A stretch of 64,000 nucleotides of DNA from Pseudomonas batumici. Its GTDB lineage: Bacteria > Pseudomonadota > Gammaproteobacteria > Pseudomonadales > Pseudomonadaceae. Shown piece after piece: positions 52,459 to 60,646 of this stretch. The DNA is taken from contig NZ_JXDG01000068.1 in NCBI RefSeq assembly GCF_000820515.1, positions 186,001 to 250,000 of the forward strand, given 5' to 3'. Below the pieces are notes generated by a model. It saw only the letters and a program-made list of their open reading frames with translations, made no database searches and had not been told where the DNA came from. Made by a program: the position numbers and the translations under genes. Within the stretch, counting starts at the first letter, position 1. Each line of letters starts with the position of its first letter.

Positions 52459-52947
52459 ATGAGAACCAACCATCAGACCAAGCGCGAGCTGGACAAGATC
52501 GACCGCAACATCCTGCGCATCCTGCAGGCCGACGGGCGCATCTCGTTCACCGAGCTGGGGGAAAAGGTCGGCCTGTCCACCACGCCCTGCACCGAACGGG
52601 TCCGTCGGCTGGAGCGCGAAGGCATCATCATGGGCTACAACGCCCGGTTGAACCCGCAACACCTCAAGGGCAGCCTGCTGGTGTTCGTCGAGATCAGCCT
52701 CGACTACAAGTCGGGCGATACCTTCGAAGAGTTCCGCCGCGCCGTGCTGAAGCTGCCTCATGTGCTGGAGTGCCACCTGGTGTCGGGGGATTTCGACTAC
52801 CTGGTCAAAGCGCGGATTTCCGAGATGGCCTCCTACCGCAAATTGCTCGGCGACATCCTGCTCAAGCTGCCCCATGTGCGGGAGTCCAAGAGCTACATCG
52901 TGATGGAGGAAGTGAAAGAGAGCCTGAACCTGCCGATTCCGGATTGA
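52459..52947 (+). CDS. lrp: Lrp/AsnC family regulator (DadR-type)
   Basis: A leucine-responsive-type regulator of 162 residues that in P. aeruginosa (PA5308, DadR) activates dadAX with L-alanine. N-terminal helix-turn-helix about 16-55 (LDKIDRNILRILQADGRISF, TELGEKVGLSTTPCTERVRR), C-terminal RAM effector domain about 75-155 (VLECHLVSGDFDYLVKARIS). GGAGGGG precedes ATG 52459. It is divergent from dadA. A MITE starts three bases after its stop. Confidence 0.93.
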   Translation: MRTNHQTKRELDKIDRNILRILQADGRISFTELGEKVGLSTTPCTERVRRLEREGIIMGYNARLNPQHLKGSLLVFVEISLDYKSGDTFEEFRRAVLKLPHVLECHLVSGDFDYLVKARISEMASYRKLLGDILLKLPHVRESKSYIVMEEVKESLNLPIPD

Positions 52948-52953
52948 ATCTAG

Positions 52954-53092
52954 GGTCTGTACGAAAACTCGCCGAGCGGCGATCAGGCAAGGCAAAAACA
53001 GGCGAGGAAGCGGAGTTTAGTCCACTAAATGAGCATTCCGAGCCTGTTTTTAACGCAGCATGATCGTCGCGCAGGCAGTTTTCGTGCAGAGC
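52954..53092. mobile_element. 139-bp MITE flanked by CTAG target duplications
   Basis: CTAG stands at 52950-52953 and 53093-53096. Including CTAG, the ends read CTAGGGTCTGTACGAAAACT and, inverted, CTAGGCTCTGCACGAAAACT: 18 of 20 agree. Further inverted pairs inside (AAAACAGGC with GCCTGTTTT, GCGATCA with TGATCGTCGC) let the whole unit fold into one hairpin. There is no room for a transposase. Terminal repeats and a CTAG duplication are typical of IS5-group elements. It may equal one of the dispersed intergenic repeat families of P. fluorescens. Confidence 0.75.
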
Positions 53093-53446
53093 CTAGACCA
53101 GCACTTGCCGGGTGCTGGCGATATATTCGTGCACCTGCCGTTCGATCCGTGGATGAATCAGCTCCACCGGGCGTCGGCCATTGGGACAGGGCAGCGTCGG
53201 CGTCGTGCCGAACAAGCGACAGATCAGCGGACGCTCGTCGTACACCGTGCAACCGTTCGGCCCCAGGTGTACGCAATTGAGCTCGTTCAGCGCCGCTTCC
53301 TGCTCGGCGGCGGTCTTGCGCGGCAAGCGGGCCATCTCCTCGGAGGAGGTGGTCACCGGCCCACAGCAGTCGTGACAGCCCGGCACGCATTCGAAAGACG
53401 GAATTTGCTGACGCAGAAAGCGGATTTTCTGACTGTTGCAACTCAT
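53093..53446 (-). CDS. YkgJ family cysteine-cluster protein
   Basis: A 117-residue protein of the putative zinc- or iron-chelating YkgJ family. Nine cysteines are visible: Cys3, 20, 24, 27, 28, 58, 66, 76 and 87 (for example FECVPGCHDCCG and NGCTVYDERPLICRLFG). No membrane segment. ATG 53446 (MSCNSQKIRFLRQ) is the start that matches the family. The stop codon TAG overlaps the CTAG target site of a MITE, so the gene keeps its own end. Function is unknown; a metal- or Fe-S-linked role is inferred from the cysteines. Confidence 0.87.
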   Translation of the reverse strand: MSCNSQKIRFLRQQIPSFECVPGCHDCCGPVTTSSEEMARLPRKTAAEQEAALNELNCVHLGPNGCTVYDERPLICRLFGTTPTLPCPNGRRPVELIHPRIERQVHEYIASTRQVLV

Positions 53447-53561
53447 CGAACGACGACCGGAAAGAAGAATGAGCACGGATTCTGCCTGAAAAGACCGAAC
53501 CTTGAACACACCGCTGTCCACAGTACGGCGTCTAACAAAGATCTTGAGTAGGTCCCCAATC

Positions 53562-53662
53562 CTGTAGGAGCTGGCTTGTCGGGACGCCGCATCGCAGCGA
53601 TGAGGCCCTTGAGCCTTGCGGCGCCCGTCCGGACGCCATCGCTGGCAAGCCAGCTCCCACAG
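53562..53662. repeat. REP doublet upstream of ykgJ-family gene
   Basis: CTGTAGGAGCTGGCTTG at the left faces CAAGCCAGCTCCCACAG at the right, with GCGATG and CATCGC inside. It is the same paired REP family as at 48024-48110 and lies between DUF1127 and the YkgJ gene. Confidence 0.85.
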
Positions 53663-53694
53663 GTTTCGCAGCGCCCTCAGGGGCCCCTTTCGGG

Positions 53695-53940
53695 CTACGG
53701 CCGCCAGAACGGCTTCAAGCCTTCTTCCCAGGCCTGCTCCTGGCTCAAGCCGATATCTCGCAGCTCCTCGGACGTGAGTTCAAGCAAGGCCTTGCGGGTG
53801 CGCAGGCGGTGCCAGAACAGACCCATGAGACCGAAGGCCGGCGTGCAACGACGGGCGGAAAACGCCGTGATTGCCCGTTCCTGTTCGATCACCAGTTCCT
53901 GACTGCGCAAAACCAGACGCACATCGCTTAAACCGTTCAT
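53695..53940 (-). CDS. DUF1127 small protein
   Basis: An 81-residue basic protein. Its C-terminal part LRTRKALLELTSEELRDIGL, then SQEQAWEEGLKPFW, is the DUF1127 (YjiS-like) domain. Such small proteins have been linked to phosphate, RNA turnover or stress regulation in several proteobacteria, but no general role is agreed. ATG 53940 (MNGLSDVRLVLRSQEL) has CAAAGGAGCACAG upstream. It is divergent from the MocR gene, whose repeated TACAG sites lie between them, so the regulator may control it. Confidence 0.85.
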   Translation of the reverse strand: MNGLSDVRLVLRSQELVIEQERAITAFSARRCTPAFGLMGLFWHRLRTRKALLELTSEELRDIGLSQEQAWEEGLKPFWRP

Positions 53941-54004
53941 TACCTGTGCTCCTTTGTTACTCGATTGCCATAGGTACACAGGATGGGCGAACGGCCAAAA
54001 CCAT

Positions 54005-54085
54005 TACAGATTCAATCAATTTTTATTAATTCCATACAGAACTCGCCAAAGCACGACTGAATCCTGTATTTTCACCCTATCTGTA
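54005..54085. promoter_or_regulatory. Four TACAG half-sites in the MocR / DUF1127 intergenic region
   Basis: TACAGA occurs at 54005-54010 and 54035-54040, and its complement CTGTA at 54064-54068 and 54081-54085. Spacing is 30, 29 and 17 bp. MocR/GntR-aminotransferase regulators commonly bind repeated half-sites, so these are candidate operators for the divergent pair. Confidence 0.5.
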
Positions 54086-54122
54086 CCGGCCAATGCTTTC
54101 CACCCTGCCCGAGAACTGCGCC

Positions 54123-55556
54123 ATGACCCTCTACGTCAACCTCGCCGAACTGCTTGGAACCCGTATAGAACAAGGCTTCTATCGCCCTGGCGATCGCCTG
54201 CCTTCTGTACGGGCATTGAGTGTGGAACATGGTGTCAGCCTGAGCACGGTGCAGCAGGCCTACCGGGTCCTGGAGGACAGTGGGCTGGCCCAACCGAAAC
54301 CCAAATCCGGCTATTTCGTGCCTGTCGGCCGCGAACTGCCGGCGTTGCCGGTGGTCGGGCGTCCCGCGCAACGCCCCGTGGACATCTCGCAGTGGGAGCA
54401 GGTACTGGAGCTGATCCGGTCCGTTCCCCGCGAAGACACCGTACAGTTGGGCCGCGGCATGCCGGACCTCGACAGCCCGACCCTGAAACCGCTGCTGCGC
54501 AGCCTGGCGCAGATCAGCCGCCGCCAGGACATGCGCGGCCTGTCCTACGACAATATCCACGGCAACTTCGGGCTGCGCGAGCAAGTGGCGCGACTGCTGC
54601 TCGACTCCGGCTGCCAACTCGGCCCCAACGACCTGGTCATCACCACCGGCTGCCACGAGGCCCTGTCCACCAGCATCCGCTCCATCTGCGAGCCGGGGGA
54701 CATCGTCGCGGTGGACTCCCCCAGCTTCCACGGCGCCATGCAGACCCTCAAGGGACTGGGCATGAAGGCCCTGGAAATCCCCACCGACCCGATCACCGGC
54801 ATCAGCCTCGACGCCCTGGAACTGGCCCTGGAACAGTGGCCGATCAAGGCCATACAGTTGACGCCCAATTGCAACAACCCGCTGGGCTATATCATGCCGG
54901 AGTCGCGCAAGCGTGCCCTGCTGACCCTGGCACAGCGCTTCGACGTGGCCATTATCGAGGACGATGTGTATGGCGAACTGGCCTACACCTACCCTCGTCC
55001 GCGCACCATCAAGTCCTTCGATGAAGATGGCCGGGTCCTGCTCTGCAGTTCCTTCTCCAAGACCCTCGCCCCCGGCCTGCGCATCGGCTGGGTCGCCCCC
55101 GGGCGCTACCTCGAGCGGGTGCTGCACATGAAGTACATCAGCACCGGCTCCACCGCGCCGCAGCCGCAACTGGCCATCGCCGACTTCCTGAAAAACGGCC
55201 ACTTCGAGCCGCATCTGCGGCGCATGCGCAGCCAGTACCAGCGCAATCGCGACTTGATGATCGACTGGATCAGCCGTTATTTTCCCGCCGGCACCCGGGC
55301 CAGTCGCCCCCAGGGCAGCTTCATGCTCTGGGTCGAACTGCCCGAGGGCTTCGATGCCCTGCGCCTGAACCGGGCGCTGCAGGACCAGGGCGTACAGATA
55401 GCGGTGGGCAGTATCTTTTCGGCCTCGGGCAAATACCGTAATTGCCTGCGGATGAACTACGCTGCCAAGCCAACGCCGTTGATCGAAGAGGCCGTACGCA
55501 AAGTCGGCGCGGCCGCAATCACATTACTGGCACAAAACGAGAGCAGTATCGATTGA
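54123..55556 (+). CDS. MocR-family regulator (GntR helix-turn-helix plus aminotransferase domain)
   Basis: A 477-residue regulator. The GntR winged helix is about 1-70 (FYRPGDRLPSVRALSVEHGV, SLSTVQQAYRVLEDSGLA). A fold I aminotransferase domain follows (about 100-470) with the PLP lysine in CSSFSKTLAPGLRIGW and family residues NCNNPLGY and IIEDDVYGEL. Such proteins sense PLP or an amino compound rather than catalyse. ATG 54123 is chosen because the winged helix begins at once; an in-frame ATG at 54093 is the alternative. Target unknown; divergent from DUF1127. Confidence 0.9.
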   Translation: MTLYVNLAELLGTRIEQGFYRPGDRLPSVRALSVEHGVSLSTVQQAYRVLEDSGLAQPKPKSGYFVPVGRELPALPVVGRPAQRPVDISQWEQVLELIRSVPREDTVQLGRGMPDLDSPTLKPLLRSLAQISRRQDMRGLSYDNIHGNFGLREQVARLLLDSGCQLGPNDLVITTGCHEALSTSIRSICEPGDIVAVDSPSFHGAMQTLKGLGMKALEIPTDPITGISLDALELALEQWPIKAIQLTPNCNNPLGYIMPESRKRALLTLAQRFDVAIIEDDVYGELAYTYPRPRTIKSFDEDGRVLLCSSFSKTLAPGLRIGWVAPGRYLERVLHMKYISTGSTAPQPQLAIADFLKNGHFEPHLRRMRSQYQRNRDLMIDWISRYFPAGTRASRPQGSFMLWVELPEGFDALRLNRALQDQGVQIAVGSIFSASGKYRNCLRMNYAAKPTPLIEEAVRKVGAAAITLLAQNESSID

Positions 55557-55616
55557 CCTTTACCCGCCGGACAGCGTCCGGATGCCGACACCTGCCATGA
55601 CCCGGGACGCTGACCG

Positions 55617-57170
55617 TTGAAAGCCTGCTTGCTGCTGATTGCCCTGCTGTTGAGCGGATGCGCATCCCTGGATGTTCCACGGTTTCCCAGCCAGGCCATG
55701 GCGGCGGGCGAGTCGACCTTCGGCCGTTCGATCCAGGCCCAGGCCGCGCCCTGGCAGGGACGCTCGGGCTTTCGCCTGCTGCCCAACGGCAGCGAGGCGT
55801 TCAGGGCCCGGGCCGAGCTGATCCGCAATGCCCAGGTCAGCCTGGACCTGCAGTACTACATCGTCCATGACGGCCTGAGCACCCGCATGCTGGTGGATGA
55901 ACTGCTCCAGGCCGCCGATCGCGGCGTGCGCGTGCGCATCCTGTTGGACGATACCGCCAGCGACGGGCTCGACTCGGTCATCGCCACGCTGGCCGCGCAT
56001 CCGAATATCCAGATCCGCCTGTTCAACCCGCTGAACCTGGGCCGCAGCACCGGCGCCACCCGCGCCCTGGGGCGCCTGTTCAACCTGTCGCAGCAACATC
56101 GACGGATGCACAACAAATTGTGGCTGGCCGACAACAGCGCGGCCATCGTCGGTGGCCGCAACCTGGGGGACGAATATTTCGGCGCCCAGCCGGACCTGAA
56201 CTTCACCGACATCGACCTGCTCGGCTTCGGCCCCGTGGCCGAACAGCTCGGGCACAGCTTCGACCAGTACTGGAACAGTGCCCTGAGCGTGCCCATCGGT
56301 GATTTCCTCACCGACACGCCTTCAGCGGCGGAACTGGCCGATGCCCGGCAGCGGCTCAAGGACTCGCTGGGCAGCTATCGCCAGCACAATACCGCCCTGT
56401 ACCTGAAACTGCGGGCCTACAAGAGCGAGCCACACATGGACACCTGGCGCCGCGAGCTGATCTGGGCCTGGAACCAGGCGCTGTGGGATGCGCCGAGCAA
56501 GGTCCTGGCCAGGGAAGAGCCGGATCCACGCCTGCTGCTGACCACTCAACTGGCGCCGGAACTGACCAACGTTCATACCGAACTGATGATGATTTCCGCC
56601 TACTTCGTGCCTGGTCAGCCGGGGCTGGTCTACCTGACCGGGCGCGCCGACGCGGGGGTCTCCATCAGCCTGTTGACCAACTCGCTGGAAGCCACCGACG
56701 TACCGGCCGTGCACGGCGGTTATGCGCCCTACCGCAAGGCCCTGCTGGAGCACGGCGTGAAACTCTTCGAACTGCGGCGCCAGCCCGGGGACCGTGGCGG
56801 CAGCGGGCCGCACCTGTTTCACAGCGCGACCTACAAGGGTTCGGACTCCAGCCTGCACAGCAAGGCGATGATTTTCGACCGGCAGAAATCCTTTATCGGC
56901 TCGTTCAACTTTGACCCACGCTCGGTCTTGTGGAACACCGAAGTCGGTGTCCTGGTGGACAGCCCGGAGCTGACGGAGCACGTTCGGGCCCTGGCCTTGC
57001 GCGGCATGGCCCCGGCCTTGAGCTACCAACCGCGCCTGGAGCAGGGAGAGATTGCCTGGGTCACCGAGGACCACGGGCAGCTCCACGAACTGAACCAGGA
57101 GCCGGGCAACTGGTGGCGCCGGTTCAACGCCTGGTTCGCCAACCACATCGGGCTGGAGCGCATGCTCTGA
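55617..57170 (+). CDS. Phospholipase D / cardiolipin synthase C-like lipoprotein
   Basis: A 517-residue protein with two HKD motifs, HNKLWLADNSAAIVGGRN (about residue 163) and HSKAMIFDRQKSFIGSFN (about 417). The order and spacing resemble E. coli ClsC (YmdC), which makes cardiolipin from phosphatidylethanolamine and phosphatidylglycerol. A lipoprotein signal ends in LLLSGC, so it is anchored outside the cytoplasm, unlike most Cls enzymes. The start is TTG 55617, which directly opens the signal peptide; no ATG is in frame before it. P. aeruginosa PA5310 has the same place. Substrate is inferred. Confidence 0.87.
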   Translation: MKACLLLIALLLSGCASLDVPRFPSQAMAAGESTFGRSIQAQAAPWQGRSGFRLLPNGSEAFRARAELIRNAQVSLDLQYYIVHDGLSTRMLVDELLQAADRGVRVRILLDDTASDGLDSVIATLAAHPNIQIRLFNPLNLGRSTGATRALGRLFNLSQQHRRMHNKLWLADNSAAIVGGRNLGDEYFGAQPDLNFTDIDLLGFGPVAEQLGHSFDQYWNSALSVPIGDFLTDTPSAAELADARQRLKDSLGSYRQHNTALYLKLRAYKSEPHMDTWRRELIWAWNQALWDAPSKVLAREEPDPRLLLTTQLAPELTNVHTELMMISAYFVPGQPGLVYLTGRADAGVSISLLTNSLEATDVPAVHGGYAPYRKALLEHGVKLFELRRQPGDRGGSGPHLFHSATYKGSDSSLHSKAMIFDRQKSFIGSFNFDPRSVLWNTEVGVLVDSPELTEHVRALALRGMAPALSYQPRLEQGEIAWVTEDHGQLHELNQEPGNWWRRFNAWFANHIGLERML

Positions 57171-57180
57171 AGGTTCGCGA

Positions 57181-58326
57181 TCAGCCGGTCGGCTGTGCCG
57201 CGCTGAAGGCACCCTGGCGTAACAGCAACACCAGCAGGCCCAATGCTCCAGCCGCCATGAACAACGGCAAGGCCTGCCCGCTGATCCACTGGCTGCCCGC
57301 TCCCGCCACCAACGGCCCGATCAGGCAGCCGATGCCCCACAACTGCGCCACATGGGCATTGGCCCGCACCAGCGCATCGTCGCGATAACGCTCGCCGATC
57401 AGGATCAACGACAAGGTGAACAACCCACCCGCGCTGGCGCCGAACAGCACCCACAACGGCCAGATCAGCAAGGTATCGATCAACAGGGGCACCGCCAGAC
57501 TCGACAGCATCAGGGCCAGGGCACAGCCGATGAACAGCGCGCGCCGGGAAACGCGGTCGGCCAGGGCACCAATCGGCAACTGCAACAAGGCATCACCCAC
57601 CACCACGGTGCTGACCATCGCCAAGGCAATATCCGCCGTAAAGCCCTGGCGCAGGCAGTAAACCGGCAACAACGTCAGAATCATCGCCTCGAAGGCGGCA
57701 AACAGCGAAATGGCCCAGGCAATAGCCGGCAAACTCCGACAGAAACCCAGCAAGTCCATCAAGGTGACACGACTGGACTCCGAGGTGGGCGCACCACTAC
57801 GCCCCAGCAACAGGAATGGCGCGGCCACCAACAACCCCACGCCGACCCAGAAACCGTAATCGCCCTCGGTACCCATGGCGGCCAGCAGCAACGGACCGGA
57901 CAGTTGGCTCAACGCATAAGTACTGCCATACAGAGCCACCAGGCGTCCGCGCCACTGCTCGACCACCAGTTGGTTGATCCAGCTTTCGCCGAGAATGAAG
58001 ACAATCGTCAGGCTCACGCCAATCATCAGGCGCAGCACCAGCCACACCGGATAGCTGGGCAGCAGCGCCAGCAAGCCGATGGACAAGGCTCCGGCCCACA
58101 AGCAGAGAGCCATGAGCCTGGCGGTGCCGAAACGCGCCGCCAGGTGACTGGAGATACTGGCTCCCAGCAAGACACCGATGGCCGGCATCGCCGCCATCAC
58201 GCCAATGGCGAAGGCGCCATAGCCCCAGCTTTCCAACCGCAGGGAGACCAACGGCATGCTCACGCCCAGTGCCAGCCCGACACTGAGTACCGAAGCCAGC
58301 ACGGCGAAATAAGTCGCCCAACGCAT
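57181..58326 (-). CDS. MFS family transporter
   Basis: A 381-residue inner-membrane transporter with twelve hydrophobic segments. Short in length, it resembles the YcaD/UMF-type drug or metabolite exporters. Family features include ATYFAVLASVLSVGLALGVS at the N-terminus, a loop 2-3 SSHLAARFGTARLMALCL and QLPIGALADRVSRRALFIGC between helices. ATG 58326. It converges on the cardiolipin-synthase-like gene with ten bases between them. In P. aeruginosa PA5311 is its counterpart beside the polyamine aldehyde dehydrogenase. Substrate unknown. Confidence 0.88.
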   Translation of the reverse strand: MRWATYFAVLASVLSVGLALGVSMPLVSLRLESWGYGAFAIGVMAAMPAIGVLLGASISSHLAARFGTARLMALCLWAGALSIGLLALLPSYPVWLVLRLMIGVSLTIVFILGESWINQLVVEQWRGRLVALYGSTYALSQLSGPLLLAAMGTEGDYGFWVGVGLLVAAPFLLLGRSGAPTSESSRVTLMDLLGFCRSLPAIAWAISLFAAFEAMILTLLPVYCLRQGFTADIALAMVSTVVVGDALLQLPIGALADRVSRRALFIGCALALMLSSLAVPLLIDTLLIWPLWVLFGASAGGLFTLSLILIGERYRDDALVRANAHVAQLWGIGCLIGPLVAGAGSQWISGQALPLFMAAGALGLLVLLLRQGAFSAAQPTG

Positions 58327-58361
58327 GTTCCACGCTCCTGTGGATAATTTCAGTTCAAGAC

Positions 58362-58400
58362 AACACAGCCGGACTTCCTGGCGGAGAGTCCGGCTGTGTT
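58362..58400 (-). terminator. Long hairpin between aldehyde dehydrogenase and MFS genes
   Basis: AACACAGCCGGACT (58362-58375) and AGTCCGGCTGTGTT (58387-58400) form a 14-bp perfect stem with an 11-base loop. On the minus strand only few T follow, so it is a probable but weak intrinsic terminator of the aldehyde dehydrogenase transcript. Confidence 0.6.
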
Positions 58401-58434
58401 ATTGGCATCGCCCGATCATGTACGCAACATCCGG

Positions 58435-58532
58435 TGTAGGAGCCGGCTTGCTGGCGATGAGGCCGGCAAGTCTTGCATCGATCTTGCGGACGTCATCGCC
58501 GGCAATCGAGCGTCGACCGGCCGCCCCTACAG
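58435..58532. repeat. REP doublet downstream of the aldehyde dehydrogenase gene
   Basis: TGTAGGAGCCGGCTTG faces CCGGCCGCCCCTACA, and GCTGGCGATGA faces TCATCGCCGGC inside. The right arm is diverged from the consensus. Confidence 0.8.
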
Positions 58533-58552
58533 GTTTTGTTGCGCCCTGATGA

Positions 58553-60046
58553 TTACAGCTTGATCCAGGTCGCCTTCAGCTCGGTGTACTTGTCGAACGC
58601 ATGCAGCGACTTGTCACGGCCGTTGCCCGACTGCTTGAAGCCACCGAACGGCGCGGTCATGTCGCCGCCATCGTACTGGTTAACCCACACGCTGCCGGCG
58701 CGCAGGGCCTTGGCGGTCAGGTGCGCCTTGGAGATGTTCGCGGTCCAGACCGCCGCCGCCAGGCCGTACGGCGTGTCGTTGGCAATGTTGATCGCCTCTT
58801 CCACGCTGTCGAAGGCAATCACCGACAACACCGGCCCGAAGATTTCTTCCCGGGCGATCTTCATCGCATTGCTCACCCCGTCGAAAATGGTCGGCTCGAC
58901 GTAGGTCCCGCCGGTTTCCTCAAGGGTACGCTTGCCACCGACCACCAGCTTGGCGCCATCGGCATGACCCGACTCGATGTACGACAGCACGGTGTTCATC
59001 TGCTGGGTATCCACCAGGGCACCGACATTGGTGTCCGGGTCCAGTGGGTTGCCCGGCTTCCAGGCTTTCAGCGCTTCGATCACCAACGGCAGGAAACGGT
59101 CCTTGATCGAACGCTCCACCAGCAGGCGCGAACCGGCGGTGCAGACTTCGCCCTGGTTGAAGGCAATGGCGCTGGCCGCGGATTCGGCGGCGGCCTGCAG
59201 GTCCGGAGCGTCGGCAAAGACGATGTTCGGGCTCTTGCCGCCGGCTTCGAGCCAGACACGCTTCATGTTGGACTCGCCGGAATAGACCATCAGCTGCTTG
59301 GCGATCCGGGTCGATCCGGTGAACACCAGGGTGTCGACATCCATGTGCAGGGCCAGGGCCTTGCCAACGGTATGACCGTAACCAGGCAGCACGTTCAGCA
59401 CACCGGCCGGAATGCCGGCTTCAACGGCCAGGGCGGCGATGCGGATAGCGGTCAGCGGGGATTTCTCCGAGGGTTTGAGAATCACCGAGTTACCCGTGGA
59501 CAGCGCCGGACCCAGCTTCCAGCAGGCCATCAACAAAGGGAAGTTCCACGGCACGATGGCCGCCACCACGCCCACCGGCTCACGGGTCACCAGGCCCAAC
59601 TGATCGTGCGGGGTGGCGGCCACTTCGTCATAGATCTTGTCGATGGCCTCGCCGCTCCAGCTCAGGGCCTGGGCCGCGCCGGGAACGTCGATGTGCAGGG
59701 AGTCGCTGATCGGCTTGCCCATGTCGAGGGTTTCCAGCAGGGCCAGCTCCTCGGCATTGACCTTCAGCAACGCGGCGAAACGAATCATCGCGGCCTTGCG
59801 CTTGGCCGGGGCCAGGCGCGACCAGACACCGGAATTGAACGTCGCGCGAGCACTTTCCACGGCACGCTGGGCATCAGCCACATCACAGCTGGCCACGCGG
59901 GTCAGCAGGCGGCCATCGACCGGGCTGATGCACTCGAACGTCTCGCTCGACACCGCGGCGGTGTATTCACCATTGATGTAGGCACGGCCTTCAATCTTCA
60001 GCTCACGGGCGCGTTGTTCCCAGTCAGCACGAGTCAGGGTGGTCAT
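58553..60046 (-). CDS. pauC: Aldehyde dehydrogenase, probably gamma-glutamyl-aminobutyraldehyde dehydrogenase (PauC/KauB)
   Basis: A 497-residue NAD(P)-dependent aldehyde dehydrogenase. Blocks: PWNFPLLMACWKLGPALSTG, the Glu of WLEAGGKSPNIVF (about 270), the catalytic Cys of QGEVCTAGSRLL (about 305) and EEIFGPVLSVIAFD. The N-terminal RAYINGEYTAA and the gene place match PA5312 (kauB/pauC), which oxidises gamma-glutamyl-aminobutyraldehyde in putrescine breakdown. AGGAGGACACTCGA precedes ATG 60046. It is divergent from a cupin gene, with a PuuR-box-like palindrome between. Other aldehydes may also be used. Confidence 0.87.
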   Translation of the reverse strand: MTTLTRADWEQRARELKIEGRAYINGEYTAAVSSETFECISPVDGRLLTRVASCDVADAQRAVESARATFNSGVWSRLAPAKRKAAMIRFAALLKVNAEELALLETLDMGKPISDSLHIDVPGAAQALSWSGEAIDKIYDEVAATPHDQLGLVTREPVGVVAAIVPWNFPLLMACWKLGPALSTGNSVILKPSEKSPLTAIRIAALAVEAGIPAGVLNVLPGYGHTVGKALALHMDVDTLVFTGSTRIAKQLMVYSGESNMKRVWLEAGGKSPNIVFADAPDLQAAAESAASAIAFNQGEVCTAGSRLLVERSIKDRFLPLVIEALKAWKPGNPLDPDTNVGALVDTQQMNTVLSYIESGHADGAKLVVGGKRTLEETGGTYVEPTIFDGVSNAMKIAREEIFGPVLSVIAFDSVEEAINIANDTPYGLAAAVWTANISKAHLTAKALRAGSVWVNQYDGGDMTAPFGGFKQSGNGRDKSLHAFDKYTELKATWIKL

Positions 60047-60209
60047 TCGAGTGTCCTCCTCTTATGAAATACGAGAGCCGCGCGCGCTTGCGCCAGCACC
60101 CTCCGAAATTCTGCCCGACAGGCCCTGATGTGGACCCACGGCACCCACCACCCTAAACCAGCGGCACCTGAAGTTTCAATATATTTGACAATAAGGGGGT
60201 GAAACGCCG

Positions 60210-60239
60210 TTGCCATGTTCATTTTAATAAACATAGACT
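60210..60239 (+). promoter_or_regulatory. Promoter with PuuR/PauR-like palindrome upstream of the cupin gene
   Basis: ATGTTCATTT-TAATAAACAT (60215-60234) is a 20-bp palindrome with 8 of 10 paired positions. Its reverse strand contains TAAAATGAACA, close to the E. coli PuuR box AAAATATAATGAACA. It fills the space between TTGCCA (60210-60215) and TAGACT (60234-60239). PauR, a PuuR relative, is encoded in this window, so it is the probable binder; the site can also affect the divergent aldehyde dehydrogenase promoter. Confidence 0.55.
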
Positions 60240-60283
60240 CGATGCTCCCGATCACTGGTCCGTCACCGCAGAGGAAGAGCAGC

Positions 60284-60646
60284 ATGAACATCCAGGACAT
60301 CGTCGATTTCAGCGACGCCGGCACCGCGCCGGAACGCTTTCGTCCGGCATCGGAGAAAGTGCTCAAGGGCGACCCCGAGCAGACGATCCACAACCACTAC
60401 GCCAGCCCCTGCGGGCAGATGAATGCCGGCGTCTGGGAAGGCGCGCCAGGCCAGTGGACGGTGAACTACACCGAACATGAATACTGCGAAATCGTCCAGG
60501 GCGTCTCGGTGCTGCGCGACGGCGAGGGCAATGCCAAGACCTTGCGCGCCGGCGATCGTTTCGTGATTCCGGCGGGCTTCAAGGGCACCTGGGAAGTGCT
60601 GGAACACTGCCGCAAGATCTACGTGGTATTCGAACAGAAGGCCTGA
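60284..60646 (+). CDS. Cupin domain protein (DUF861-like)
   Basis: A 120-residue cytosolic single-domain cupin. The barrel pattern is GVWEGAPGQWTVNYTEHEYC then EIVQGVSVLRDGEGNAKTL and the second motif AGDRFVIPAGFKGTWEV, as in ethanolamine-utilisation EutQ-like or DUF861 cupins. GAGGAAGAGCAGC lies before ATG 60284. It is divergent from the aldehyde dehydrogenase across a PauR-like palindrome, so a role in polyamine or amino acid catabolism is likely; the reaction is unknown. Confidence 0.87.
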   Translation: MNIQDIVDFSDAGTAPERFRPASEKVLKGDPEQTIHNHYASPCGQMNAGVWEGAPGQWTVNYTEHEYCEIVQGVSVLRDGEGNAKTLRAGDRFVIPAGFKGTWEVLEHCRKIYVVFEQKA

